Origin: Vibrio hippocampi
GTDB taxonomy: Bacteria > Pseudomonadota > Gammaproteobacteria > Enterobacterales > Vibrionaceae
DNA length: 64,000 bases
Reading direction: 5' to 3'
NCBI RefSeq assembly: GCF_921292975.1
Contig: NZ_CAKLCM010000002.1
Location: forward strand, 868,001-932,000
Below are positions 29,830-38,091 of this stretch, piece after piece. Position 1 is the first letter of the stretch, and each line of letters starts with the position of its first letter. The translations under genes and the position numbers were made by a program. The notes below the pieces were generated by a model, which was not told where the DNA came from, searched no databases, and worked only from the letters and a program-made list of their open reading frames with translations.

Positions 29830-30596
29830 GAAACTCAAAGGTTGTTTTAATTACAGGAGGCAGTCGAGGTATCGGCGCTGCTACCTCTAGGTTGTTTGCT
29901 GCTCAAGGCTTTGCTGTTTGCATAAACTACAAGTCCAATGCTCTTGCCGCAGAGAAGCTCGCTTTAGAAATCAATGCTAATTCTAACGGTAATACTAATG
30001 GTAGTTATTGTATCACCGCTCAAGCGGATGTTTCGGATGAGCAGGAAGTTATACGCCTGTTCAAACGTATTGATAGAGAGTTAGGTCGCGTGTCTGTCGT
30101 TGTAAATAATGCAGGTATCTTGCATCAGCAAGCTCGGCTGGAAGATATGACAGCTGACAGAATCAATACTATATTAACCAACAATGTGACGAGTTATTTC
30201 TTATGCAGTCGAGAGGCTGTTAAGCGAATGTCGACTCGTCATGGTGGCAACGGAGGTGTGATTGTCAATGTGTCATCTGGTGCTGCTCGTTCTGGTTCAC
30301 CGAATGAATACATTGATTATGCCGCGTCAAAAGGTGCCATTGATACACTGACAAAAGGTTTATCATTGGAGGTTGCGTCGGAAGGTATTAGAGTAAATTG
30401 TGTGCGTCCTGGCTTAATTCATACAGAAATGCACGCTGATGGCGGAGAGCCTAAAAGGGTTGAACGACTGAAAAGTATTATCCCCTTACAGCGTGGTGGA
30501 CAACCAGAAGAAGTGGCTGAAGCTATCTATTGGCTTGCATCAGACAAATCCTCATTTTCGACAGGAAACTTTTTAGACTTGGCGGGTGGCTTGTAA
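29826..30596 (+). CDS. SDR-family NAD(P)-dependent oxidoreductase
   Basis: The 256-residue protein is a classical short-chain dehydrogenase/reductase: cofactor motif TGGSRGIG (residues ~10-17), NNAG (~96), catalytic Ser in VSSGAARSG (~153), and the YxxxK pair in YIDYAASK. The C-terminal STGNFLDLAGGL resembles the end of glucose-1-dehydrogenase/FabG-like members. The substrate cannot be told from sequence. It overlaps the preceding acetyltransferase pseudogene by 4 bp, which implies coupled translation when that gene was intact; the in-frame stop now lies some 550 bp upstream of this start and may reduce its expression. Confidence 0.9.
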   Translation: MRNSKVVLITGGSRGIGAATSRLFAAQGFAVCINYKSNALAAEKLALEINANSNGNTNGSYCITAQADVSDEQEVIRLFKRIDRELGRVSVVVNNAGILHQQARLEDMTADRINTILTNNVTSYFLCSREAVKRMSTRHGGNGGVIVNVSSGAARSGSPNEYIDYAASKGAIDTLTKGLSLEVASEGIRVNCVRPGLIHTEMHADGGEPKRVERLKSIIPLQRGGQPEEVAEAIYWLASDKSSFSTGNFLDLAGGL

Positions 30597-30652
30597 AACT
30601 TGAACGTCACGAATGATCAACGTTGGGTCAGTACGTTAACAGTGAGAAAATC

Positions 30653-31126
30653 ATGCAATATAGAATAGCAAGTGAAGCAGATTTGGCATCAATTCAATTA
30701 CTTGCAAGAGAGACAATCGACAGATGCTATCGCTCATTTCTCGGGGATGAATCCGTGGATGGGTATCTTACTTCGGGTGAATCCGATAAGGAAGTTGCCA
30801 ACAACCTTTCTCATTGCCTAGTCGCAGAACTACAAGGTGAGATTGTCGGCTACGGTGTATGTAAAGATAATTTCATTCATATCCTGATGATTCGCCCCAA
30901 TATTCAACGCAAAGGTTTAGGGAGTTCCTTTTTAGCTCATATCGAAACGAGTATGGTCAGTTCTGGGCATAACGTCCTCAAATTGGAAACGTTTAATACC
31001 AATACTCAAGCAATTCGTTTTTATGAGAAGAATGGTTGGGTTATCGTTAACCAAGAAACCGATACGGAATTTGGCTTTGTTCGCGTGTATTTAGAAAAAC
31101 ATATTAACGTGGCATGCCGTTTTTAA
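30653..31126 (+). CDS. GNAT-family N-acetyltransferase
   Basis: I prefer the ATG at 30653 over an in-frame TTG at 30623, since the protein then begins with the typical GNAT strand MQYRIASEADL. The 157-residue product has the acetyl-CoA-binding motif A (IRPNIQRKGLGSSFLAHIE, ~81-99) and the terminal NTQAIRFYEKNGW motif. It resembles small acetyltransferases that modify amino groups of small molecules or proteins; the acceptor is unknown. It lies 56 bp after the SDR gene and 6 bp before another acetyltransferase, all rightward. Confidence 0.88.
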   Translation: MQYRIASEADLASIQLLARETIDRCYRSFLGDESVDGYLTSGESDKEVANNLSHCLVAELQGEIVGYGVCKDNFIHILMIRPNIQRKGLGSSFLAHIETSMVSSGHNVLKLETFNTNTQAIRFYEKNGWVIVNQETDTEFGFVRVYLEKHINVACRF

Positions 31127-31132
31127 GAGGAT

Positions 31133-31693
31133 ATGATGTTTACATTGGAAGTTGAAAAGGGCTTAGAATTGGCTCTTGTTGAGCCCAAGTTTGCTCCTTT
31201 ATATTTAAAAGTCGTAACAAAGCAGCGTGAGTATTTAAGCGAATGGCTTGCTTGGCCCGCTCATGCTGAAAATGAAGAATTTTTCCTTAACTTCATAAAA
31301 CGCTCCCTACATGATTATGCCGACGGAAAATCTTTAGTGTGTGCCATATTTTTCCAAGATGAGTTGGTTGGAAATATCAGTTTTAATCGTATCGACCATG
31401 AATTGAGTAAAGTAGAAATTGGCTACTGGTTGCGAGATGACTATCAGGGCAAAGGCATAATCAGCAAATCCGTTTCAAAGCTTATCAATTTTGCGTTTTC
31501 AGAATTAAGCATGCAAAAGATTCAGATTGCAACCGCAGTTGGCAATCAACCAAGTCGAAGTGTGTGTATACGTATGGGATTCAGCCTAGAGGGCATTATA
31601 ACAAGAGCTGAAAACTTAAACGGCAACGTCGTTGACCACGCAATTTATGGGCTTAGCCGCGCAGAATGGACCAAAATATACCCGAGTGAATAG
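31133..31693 (+). CDS. RimL/RimJ-type GNAT acetyltransferase
   Basis: This 186-residue protein resembles ribosomal-protein-serine acetyltransferases: ELALVEP near the start, REYLSEWLAWP, VEIGYWLRDDYQGKGI (acetyl-CoA loop, ~107-122) and a C-terminal NQPSRSVCIRMGF motif. It could acetylate ribosomal protein L7/L12 or another amino-terminal substrate; chromosomal rimL identity is not established. Two ATG codons are adjacent (31133 and 31136), with AGAGGAT just upstream; either may be used. Confidence 0.86.
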   Translation: MMFTLEVEKGLELALVEPKFAPLYLKVVTKQREYLSEWLAWPAHAENEEFFLNFIKRSLHDYADGKSLVCAIFFQDELVGNISFNRIDHELSKVEIGYWLRDDYQGKGIISKSVSKLINFAFSELSMQKIQIATAVGNQPSRSVCIRMGFSLEGIITRAENLNGNVVDHAIYGLSRAEWTKIYPSE

Positions 31694-31796
31694 GGAGTAT
31701 TCATTACTCTTGGGGGCGGTATCTAAGATTTGGCAATAATTTTACTCAGCTCAATATTGTGTTAGTTTGCTTATTTGAACAATACCATAGGTTGAT

Positions 31797-32156
31797 ATGT
31801 TTATAAAAGAAGCGTCCGAATTATCAGGTGCCACACAGAGAGCAATAAGATTTTATGAATCTTTGGGGTTAATCAAAGTTTCCCGTTCCGGAAAATATCG
31901 TGTGTACACGGAGACGAATGTCAATCTGATAAAAATGATCAAAGAGGCTCAAAGTTTGGGGATTAAACTATCAGAAGTTGCCGACTTAAAAGAGGGCAAT
32001 GACAGTTTCAATTGGGAAACCGTGAGAGATTTACTGATTGAAAAGCAACAAGATGTTGCAATACAAATTCAACAGTTAGAAATACAACGAGATCGTCTCG
32101 CGCAGTATCGGGAATCCATCGATATTTGCATTCAAGGGGTTGACTCTGACCTATAG
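31797..32156 (+). CDS. MerR-family transcriptional regulator
   Basis: The 119-residue product has the MerR winged-helix start (FIKEASELSGATQRAIRFYE), the RxYxE segment typical of the family (YRVYTETNVNLIKMI) and a long C-terminal coiled coil (~75-112) for dimerisation. There is no cysteine cluster of the metal-sensing kind; the only Cys is near the C-terminus. It lies 43 bp upstream of a flavodoxin-fold oxidoreductase gene on the same strand, its likely target. MerR regulators usually act on promoters with long spacers, but none was identified with confidence. Confidence 0.88.
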   Translation: MFIKEASELSGATQRAIRFYESLGLIKVSRSGKYRVYTETNVNLIKMIKEAQSLGIKLSEVADLKEGNDSFNWETVRDLLIEKQQDVAIQIQQLEIQRDRLAQYRESIDICIQGVDSDL

Positions 32157-32199
32157 GTGAGACTTTAGACTGTACTTTTCTTCAAACAGAGCGTCTATT

Positions 32200-32775
32200 A
32201 TGAAAAAAGTCCTGGTCATTAATGCAAACCCAAAGCGTGAAAGTTTCTGTCGATCCTTAGCAAATAGCTATGCTTTATCTGCGGCATTAGAGCATGAGGT
32301 TAAACAACTCCATATTAGTGAAATGAGCTTTGCCATCAGCTTGGATCACGGCTTTGACGATACGATAGCATTAGAGCCTGATTTGCTACGTTTCCAAGAG
32401 CTCATTCTTTGGGCTGAGCACATTGTCATAGTGACGCCAGTTTGGTGGGGATCTTTGCCTGCAAAGTTTAAGGGACTGGTTGATAGGGTATTTCTACCCA
32501 ATTTTGCATTCAAATATGTAAAAGGAAAATCCTTTCCAGAAAAGCTATTGTCAGGTCGAACTTCAGAGCTAATGATCACATTAGACACGCCCCCATTTTG
32601 GTACAAGTACTTCAACGGCAATGTCATTTATAAGCATGTCAAAAACACTATATTAGACTTTTCAGGGATCAAAAATCGTTCCGCCACGTACTTTGGTCCC
32701 ATAGCCAGTTCCAGTGCGAAGACAAGAGCGTTTTGGCTTAATAAAGCGTCAAAATTAGCAAGTCGAATTAAATAG
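32200..32775 (+). CDS. NAD(P)H-dependent oxidoreductase, flavodoxin-like fold
   Basis: The 191-residue protein belongs to the NAD(P)H:quinone oxidoreductase family with a flavodoxin-like fold: N-terminal VINANPKRESFCRSLA (FMN/FAD phosphate binding) and TPVWWGSLPAKFKGLVDRV (~83-101), the flavin-binding loop diagnostic of this family. It likely reduces quinones or electrophiles by two electrons in the cytoplasm. The MerR gene 43 bp upstream suggests induction by a redox-active or toxic compound; that is an inference from gene order. Confidence 0.88.
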   Translation: MKKVLVINANPKRESFCRSLANSYALSAALEHEVKQLHISEMSFAISLDHGFDDTIALEPDLLRFQELILWAEHIVIVTPVWWGSLPAKFKGLVDRVFLPNFAFKYVKGKSFPEKLLSGRTSELMITLDTPPFWYKYFNGNVIYKHVKNTILDFSGIKNRSATYFGPIASSSAKTRAFWLNKASKLASRIK

Positions 32776-32892
32776 TTTAGGTGTTGTGAATAAAAGCAAT
32801 GAATAGCCCGTTACTCTTGGTTCTGAGAGTTGAGTTTTCAATAAACCATTGACACTAACTCAACAGGGGCGAAATCGAAAGGATAAGTAGTT

Positions 32893-33021
32893 TTGGAAAA
32901 AGCACAAGAAGCAAAGTCAAAGTGGAAGACGTTTACGAACGTTATAAAACCAGCGTCTTTCTTGGAACTATTGATATTTTTTTGGATCATTATCTCTATA
33001 TTTGGTTTCATAATCCGTTGA
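32893..33021 (+). CDS. Small single-span membrane protein (42 aa)
   Basis: A TTG start at 32893 with AAAGGAT 8-14 bp upstream opens a 42-codon frame ending with TGA at 33019-33021. The peptide has a basic soluble head (EKAQEAKSKWK) and one membrane helix (FLELLIFFWIIISIFGFII). It is too small for family assignment. A second small ORF starts 7 bp later, so the two could be a coupled pair. Good ribosome site and biophysically sensible sequence argue for it; the rare TTG start argues for caution. Confidence 0.42.
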   Translation: MEKAQEAKSKWKTFTNVIKPASFLELLIFFWIIISIFGFIIR

Positions 33022-33028
33022 TTTTATC

Positions 33029-33214
33029 ATGAAGTTCGAGGACGATAAGTTAAAAGAACAATTGCCAGATTTGAACGATAATAGCCTTGTTCAGGCTCAC
33101 GTTAGAGCCAAAGTTCAGGAAAAACAAGGAGAGTACTACTTACTCGTTCATGAAATAATTAGTACCAGCGTCGGATCTTCATGCCATCTAAGCGATCTTT
33201 TTGGCGAAGGCTGA
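33029..33214 (+). CDS. Hypothetical protein, 61 aa
   Basis: The ATG at 33029 follows the stop of the membrane microprotein by 7 bp and has no ribosome site of its own, so translation would depend on coupling. The product is soluble-looking, with a charged N-terminal half and a region VQEKQGEYYLLVHEIISTS that could be a beta-strand pair. I do not recognise it. The next ~155 bp to the DUF2569 gene hold nothing I can support. Confidence 0.35.
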   Translation: MKFEDDKLKEQLPDLNDNSLVQAHVRAKVQEKQGEYYLLVHEIISTSVGSSCHLSDLFGEG

Positions 33215-33370
33215 TTAAGAGAAAACTCTATCGAATGATTGTTGTAAGTGAGTCAATAATAAGTGGTATGTACTAAGCAATAGTTTGTTTTTGAGGGTTT
33301 ACAACTTAGATGATGACTGTTTATGTAATAAACTTTTTTATGAGCAGAGATGTAATTATAGGATTGGAAT

Positions 33371-33862
33371 GTGGAATTATCACATATATCAGATGCAAAA
33401 GAGCCATTAAAAATTCGTGGTTGGTTGATTCTAATTGCCATTGGTATCATCGTTACACCAATTAGAACATTATACATAGTGGGTGAAATATACCCGACAA
33501 TTTTCGCCGATGGAACGTGGGAATTACTTACTACACGGGGGAGTGAATTCTACTCACCGCTTTGGGCACCGATCATAATTATCGAAATAGTAGCTGACGC
33601 GCTATTTTTTATCATTGGAATTTGCTTGATTTATCTGTTCTTTACTAAAAAAAGGTCTTTTCCAAAATGGTACTTTGGATTGGCGTTATGTTCGATGCTA
33701 TTTATTTTCCTCGATGCATATGCAATATCTTTTTTGCTGCCAGATATTGAGATGTTTGATGCTGAAACAACGAAAGAAATATTCCGTAGATTAGTGTGGT
33801 TATTTGTTTGGTCTCCGTACCTTTTCTTTTCTAAAAGAGCAAAAAACACATTCATAAAATAA
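33371..33862 (+). CDS. DUF2569 family membrane protein
   Basis: The 163-residue product starts with GTG at 33371, preceded by AGGA. It shows the DUF2569 hallmark near the N-terminus (IRGWLILIAIGIIVTPI) and four membrane segments at ~18-38, ~72-94, ~103-123 and ~142-155. DUF2569 proteins are small inner membrane proteins of unknown function common in gammaproteobacteria, often in accessory regions. This part of the window (about 33.2-35.1 kb) is visibly more AT-rich than the core genes, which suggests acquired DNA. Confidence 0.78.
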   Translation: MELSHISDAKEPLKIRGWLILIAIGIIVTPIRTLYIVGEIYPTIFADGTWELLTTRGSEFYSPLWAPIIIIEIVADALFFIIGICLIYLFFTKKRSFPKWYFGLALCSMLFIFLDAYAISFLLPDIEMFDAETTKEIFRRLVWLFVWSPYLFFSKRAKNTFIK

Positions 33863-33933
33863 TCAGTCATCAACGGTTTACAAGTGGCGTTATGATGCTT
33901 AATTTAGAGATTGTATGTTAAGGCAGGATTAGT

Positions 33934-34461
33934 ATGAAAAAAGATTTTGAAAGCTTTGACCTGAGCTCTTTTTGGGAAGACTCAGAATACTCTATGAGGG
34001 CTTATGTCGACGCATTACCAAGTGATGAAGAGATTAAGAAAATAGAAAGTGAACTTGGTTATAAACTACCAGATTCATACATTGAGCTTATGCGAAATAA
34101 AAATGGCGGTATCCCTGTCAACACTAGATTCCCTTGTCAAGTGAGAACTTCATGGGCTAAAGATCATATAGCAATAGACGGTTTTTTAAATATTGGAAGA
34201 ACAAAGACTTTTTCACTTTGCGGTGAAGGGGGAAGTCAGTTTATGATCGATTCATGGTGGTATCCTGATATAGGAATCTATTTTGCGACTTGTCCTTCTG
34301 CAGGTCACGATATGATCGCTCTTGATTACAGAAAGTGTAGTAGAGATGGTATTCCTCAAGTAGTTCATGTTGATCAAGAGTATGAATATCAAATTTCCTT
34401 TTTAGCTGAAAACTTTGAGACGTTTGCTATGGGTTTGACTGTTAGAGATGACTTCGACTAG
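33934..34461 (+). CDS. SMI1/KNR4 (SUKH) family protein, copy 1
   Basis: This 175-residue protein has the SUKH-1 core: LPSDEEIKKIESELGYKLPDSYIELM (in two parts, ~30-55), NGGIP, a LNIG motif, and W-YPDIGIYFATCPSAGH with DMIALDY. SUKH proteins are often immunity proteins against contact-dependent or polymorphic toxins, and some have other cellular roles. No toxin gene is adjacent. A paralogue follows 114 bp downstream at 34576. AT-rich composition suggests recent acquisition. The family call is secure; the immunity role is an inference. Confidence 0.87.
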   Translation: MKKDFESFDLSSFWEDSEYSMRAYVDALPSDEEIKKIESELGYKLPDSYIELMRNKNGGIPVNTRFPCQVRTSWAKDHIAIDGFLNIGRTKTFSLCGEGGSQFMIDSWWYPDIGIYFATCPSAGHDMIALDYRKCSRDGIPQVVHVDQEYEYQISFLAENFETFAMGLTVRDDFD

Positions 34462-34575
34462 GACACAAGGTAAATAAATGTACTGCAACTCGTAGTCATA
34501 AAATAGTGTTTAATTTGTAATTACAGATTGATTGTTTGGACGTATTTAGATTGATATTATGTTAAGGTGGATAAT

Positions 34576-35109
34576 ATGAGTAAATTTTTTATTGATTTTG
34601 ATTTAAATTCTTTTTGGGAAGATGGTGATTATTCAAGAAAAAACTATGTCGATGTTTTTCCAAGTGATGAGTTAATCAAAGAAGTTGAGAGTGAACTAGG
34701 ATATAAACTACCAATAGCATATCTTGATTTTATGAAGAGCCAAAATGGCGGCATTCCCAACAATAACAGCTTTCCCTGTAAAGAAGAAACATCTTGGGCT
34801 CCAGACCATGTAGCAATATCCGGTTTTTTAAATATAGGGAATAGAAAATCTAATTCACTTTGTGGGCAATTTGGAAGCCAATTTATGGTGAAGGAATGGG
34901 GTTATCCTGATATAGGCATTTATTTTGCTAAATGCCCTTCTGCAGGTCACGATATGATCGCTCTTGATTACCGAAAGTGTGGTAGAGACGGTATTCCTCA
35001 AGTAGTCCATGTAGATCAAGATTGTGACTATAAAATTACTTTTTTGGCGGAAAATTTCGAGACATTTGTTATGGGGCTGGTGAATTGGAGAAACTTTTAT
35101 ATCGAGTAA
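34576..35109 (+). CDS. SMI1/KNR4 (SUKH) family protein, copy 2
   Basis: I take the ATG at 34576, with AAGGTGG upstream, rather than GTG at 34567. The 177-residue protein is a clear paralogue of the preceding SUKH protein, with the same FWED, LGYKLP, NGGIP, LNIG, YPDIGIYFAKCPSAGHDMI and DGIPQVVHVDQ landmarks. The N-terminal halves have diverged, but a stretch of about 85 bp around 34,941-35,025 is almost identical in DNA to the equivalent part of copy 1. The TGTTAAGG-type sequence before the start is also shared. The pair arose by tandem duplication. Immunity against related toxins is likely but unproven. Confidence 0.87.
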   Translation: MSKFFIDFDLNSFWEDGDYSRKNYVDVFPSDELIKEVESELGYKLPIAYLDFMKSQNGGIPNNNSFPCKEETSWAPDHVAISGFLNIGNRKSNSLCGQFGSQFMVKEWGYPDIGIYFAKCPSAGHDMIALDYRKCGRDGIPQVVHVDQDCDYKITFLAENFETFVMGLVNWRNFYIE

Positions 35110-35206
35110 AAGTTTAGTATGGTCGTCAACTAGATCGCTGATAGACGCATGCCTGTTAAACATACTAATCCACCATTAAGCTCTCAGGTGATACTAGGAC
35201 GTTGTT

Positions 35207-35704
35207 ATGAAAATCAGAGAGGTTCAAATCGACGATGCGAAGTCTATATTGGATCTTATGCATCAACTCGATAGTGAAACAAGCTTTATGATGCTGGAGC
35301 AAGGCGAAAGGGACACAACGCTTGAACAGCAGACAAAAATCCTCGAATCATATACTGCAAGCCATACTCAATCGATGTTAGTGCTTTCCGATAATGCGGG
35401 AATTCATGGCTATGTTGCAGGTATCGGAAATACAGCGAATCGCAATCGCCACTCGATGTATTGTGTCATGGGGATTAAGCAGGCTATGTCTGGTCATGGC
35501 TATGGTAAACAACTGCTCAGTTGTCTCGAAGCTTGGGCTAGGGCACATGAGTTTTCCCGACTTGAACTGACGGTGATGTGCCACAATGACAGAGCGCATC
35601 GCCTCTATTTGTCTTGTGGATTTGAAGTTGAGGGGATAAAGCGTAATTCTTTAAAAATTGACGGTCAGTATGTCAATGAATTCTATATGTCTAAATTGCT
35701 CTGA
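35207..35704 (+). CDS. GNAT-family N-acetyltransferase
   Basis: The 165-residue product is a GNAT protein: MKIREVQIDDAKSILDLM at the start, a central MGIKQAMSGHGYGKQLLSCLE motif A (~89-108, acetyl-CoA binding) and the C-terminal NDRAHRLYLSCGFEVEGIKR motif. The ending with NEFYMSKLL is typical of the phosphinothricin/RimI-like members. The acceptor is unknown. AGGA lies about 7 bp before the start. The 188 bp downstream to the next gene show only a small direct repeat (CACCAAAT twice near 35,815-35,840). Confidence 0.88.
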   Translation: MKIREVQIDDAKSILDLMHQLDSETSFMMLEQGERDTTLEQQTKILESYTASHTQSMLVLSDNAGIHGYVAGIGNTANRNRHSMYCVMGIKQAMSGHGYGKQLLSCLEAWARAHEFSRLELTVMCHNDRAHRLYLSCGFEVEGIKRNSLKIDGQYVNEFYMSKLL

Positions 35705-35893
35705 AACATAAAACGATTGATAAGTGCTTGCTCACACGTTAAGAACTCTCCATGCGCTAGATTCGATACATAAGGTCAAAGCGGAGTCAGTGCAAAATGT
35801 TTCGCAGGTCGCAGCACCAAATCAGATAGCAACACCAAATAATGGTATGTTGGTAAAACATGGTGGGCGATGGACAATAGTAACGGTTAAGCG

Positions 35894-36427
35894 ATGAAAA
35901 GAATCAACGTAATAGGCACCAGTGGAAGTGGTAAAAGCACGGTCAGTCGTATGCTTGCCAATAGGCTCCAATATCCCTACCTAGAAATGGACGCCATATT
36001 CTGGAAACCCAATTGGCAAGAATCTTCAGATGAAGAGTTCTTTGCTAACCTCACCGATCGCCTAAATGACGAGTGTTGGGTGCTTGATGGCAATTACAAC
36101 CGAACCGCTGAAATAAAATGGGCTAGAGTCGATACTATTGTTTGGGTGGACTACTCTTTTGCAAGAACGCTATACCAAGCGGTGAAGAGGGCGTTAATTC
36201 GAATTGCGACCAAACAAGAGTTGTGGGACAAAACAGGTAACATTGAATCATTCAAAAAATCCTTTCTTAGCAGAGACTCTATTGTTCTCTGGACATTGAA
36301 AACGTATAACAAAAATCGAGTGCGTTATACAGAATTGCTGAATGATCCTAAGTACCATCATATAGACTTTGTCAGAATAACTAGCCCCCAAAAGGCAAAA
36401 GCATTTATCGCCGAACTCAGCACATAG
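35894..36427 (+). CDS. P-loop nucleoside/shikimate-kinase-like protein (AAA family)
   Basis: The 177-residue protein starts with a Walker A P-loop (VIGTSGSGKSTVSRMLA, residues 5-21), followed by MDAIFWKPNW and WVLDGNYNRT, which are typical of the adenylate-kinase-like proteins annotated as topology modulation or FlaR-type. Basic residues in VKRALIRIATKQELWD may form the lid. The phosphate acceptor is not known. The start lacks a strong ribosome site. The next gene follows 31 bp later. Confidence 0.82.
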   Translation: MKRINVIGTSGSGKSTVSRMLANRLQYPYLEMDAIFWKPNWQESSDEEFFANLTDRLNDECWVLDGNYNRTAEIKWARVDTIVWVDYSFARTLYQAVKRALIRIATKQELWDKTGNIESFKKSFLSRDSIVLWTLKTYNKNRVRYTELLNDPKYHHIDFVRITSPQKAKAFIAELST

Positions 36428-36458
36428 CATCGCCTTAAGGTCGATATAAGGACACATT

Positions 36459-36890
36459 ATGCTTGATTTACCCGATGAAAATCAGAAAAGATACATTGCA
36501 GTTTTAAGTAAAAAAATGGATTTAGGGCGTAGCTTGAATGTACTGGGACACCTAAGTGTCGGTTTGGCGCAGCAACTATCTAATGATGAAACGAAGTACT
36601 TAGATTACGTCGATATGGATGGCAATGTTCACCCTAGTTTGTCGCATTATCCATTTATTGTTTTGAAGGCGGATAACTCAAACAAGCTGCGTAAAGTTCG
36701 AGAAGAGGCGCTGAGGCTCGGCATCAAATTCACCGATTTTACCAGCACTATGATAGAGGGTGGCTCAACAGAACAACAACTGAGAACCCAAGCAACGAAC
36801 GAAGCGGATTTGGAGTATTTGGGAGTCTGTGTCTTTGGTGATACTGAGACGTTACGAGAGTTTACGAAAAAATTTAGTCTATATAAGTAG
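36459..36890 (+). CDS. DUF2000 family protein
   Basis: The 143-residue product matches the DUF2000 pattern: an N-terminal IAVLSKKMDLGRSLNVLGHL segment, VHPSLSHYPFIVLKAD, a helix with KLRKVREEAL, and a C-terminal LGVCVFGDTETLREFTKKFSL. The fold is related to peptidyl-tRNA hydrolase II, but DUF2000 members have no agreed activity. AAGGA 6-10 bp before ATG supports the start. It is probably coexpressed with the P-loop gene upstream. Confidence 0.8.
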   Translation: MLDLPDENQKRYIAVLSKKMDLGRSLNVLGHLSVGLAQQLSNDETKYLDYVDMDGNVHPSLSHYPFIVLKADNSNKLRKVREEALRLGIKFTDFTSTMIEGGSTEQQLRTQATNEADLEYLGVCVFGDTETLREFTKKFSLYK

Positions 36891-36918
36891 GGTGTTGAGT
36901 GTCATTTGACGGATTTTA

Positions 36919-36954
36919 CATAGAGCCAGTATTCACGTGTGTACTGGCTCTATG
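36919..36954. terminator. 13-bp hairpin between convergent genes
   Basis: A perfect 13-bp inverted repeat (36919-36931 and 36942-36954) lies between the DUF2000 gene and the convergent RRM gene. Neither side has a long T-tract, so it is a weak bidirectional terminator or an RNA 3' hairpin. Confidence 0.55.
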
Positions 36955-36974
36955 CGTGATTAGCTTTGCGTGAG

Positions 36975-37214
36975 TTAGCTTTGAGCGAATTTAACTCTGA
37001 TTTTACTCTTAGCAACGGTTGAAAGGTTTAAGGCTTCAAGCGCTGTTTTAGCTTCTGTTTCGTCAGGCATTTCGACAAATGCGAAGCCTTTCGATAGACC
37101 GGTTTCTTGGTCTAATACTAAGTTGCACTCAGTGACGGTGCCGTGAGTCGAGAATAGAACACGGATTTCTTGTTCAGTCGTTGTACGCTCAAGATTGCGA
37201 ACTAAAAGTTTCAT
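36975..37214 (-). CDS. RNA-binding protein with a single RRM domain
   Basis: The 79-residue protein is one RNA-recognition motif: RNP2 (LLVRNL, residues 3-8) and RNP1 (KGFAFVEM, ~43-50), with a short basic tail. Such stand-alone RRM proteins occur in vibrios and other marine bacteria and often rise at low temperature. This is the only leftward gene in the accessory stretch from 27 to 42 kb. The 243 bp to the next gene show no other coding frame that I would support. Confidence 0.93.
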   Translation of the reverse strand: MKLLVRNLERTTTEQEIRVLFSTHGTVTECNLVLDQETGLSKGFAFVEMPDETEAKTALEALNLSTVAKSKIRVKFAQS

Positions 37215-37457
37215 AGTGATTGCCTAATATAAAATGCGTGCTAAGTGTGGCAGGTAAGCTACAAGAAACCAAGCAAATATAGTGATGAACTGGAAAGTAT
37301 TGCATCATACAAGCGTTTGACTAGGGATTAGCAACGCGTGTCATTATGCCTACCTTGTCGCTCGGCGTTGGATTACATGATGAAAGTGGTCGCGATAACG
37401 CCGGCATCACGCGGTTTACCACTCAACATGATGTGGTGAGAAATAAAAAGGAATACC

Positions 37458-38000
37458 ATGAACTGCCCAGAACTAAAGACAAATAATTACCGATTAAGAG
37501 CGTTTGAAACCAAGGACTTAAATCGGTTTGCACAGTACCGAGCACAAAAGAGTGTGGCGCAGTATCAAAGTTGGAGTGATTACACATACCAAGATGCGGT
37601 TGCTCTATTTGAAAGTACAGACTATTTCAGGTTTGCGGTTGTCGGGCAATGGTATCAGTTGGCGATAGCGTTACAAGATAGTGATGAATTGGTCGGTGAT
37701 TTGGCGGTTCATTTCATTGATGATGAACAAGTTGAACTCGGTTTTACGGTTGCCCCCGATTTTCAAGGTCAAGGCGTTGCAACGGAAGCGGCGAGCGCGT
37801 TATTGGCTTATTTGTTTAGCGAACTCGGTAAGCACAGAGTGGTCGCGACAACCGACGCAAACAATGTGGCTTCATATTCTGTATTAGAAAAGTTGGGTTT
37901 CCGAAGAGAAGCGCACTTTATTCAGAATATCTTTTTCAAAGGCGCTTGGGGTGACGAATATCAGTACGCGTTACTCAGTTCCGAGTCTAAATTCAAATAA
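37458..38000 (+). CDS. RimJ/RimL-type GNAT acetyltransferase
   Basis: The 180-residue product follows the RimJ/RimL layout: TNNYRLRAFETKDLNRFAQY at the start, VELGFTVAPDFQGQGVATEA (~92-111, acetyl-CoA binding) and NNVASYSVLEKLGFRREAHF (~131-150). Members acetylate protein N-termini or small molecules; the acceptor is unknown. AAAAAGGA lies just before the ATG. It is a lone gene between the divergent RRM gene and the methyltransferase gene 91 bp downstream. Confidence 0.88.
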   Translation: MNCPELKTNNYRLRAFETKDLNRFAQYRAQKSVAQYQSWSDYTYQDAVALFESTDYFRFAVVGQWYQLAIALQDSDELVGDLAVHFIDDEQVELGFTVAPDFQGQGVATEAASALLAYLFSELGKHRVVATTDANNVASYSVLEKLGFRREAHFIQNIFFKGAWGDEYQYALLSSESKFK

Positions 38001-38091
38001 TAGGCATTAAACCGCGATTTGGCGGCATCGGTATTTTGTACCTCACGCCTAAATGCAGCGTTAATGTGCTTTTACAGAAAATGAGATAACG

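Noticed and set aside
35705..35893. Small RNA gene in the spacer before the P-loop gene
   Set aside because: Only a short direct repeat (CACCAAAT) was seen; there is no clear promoter, hairpin or terminator.
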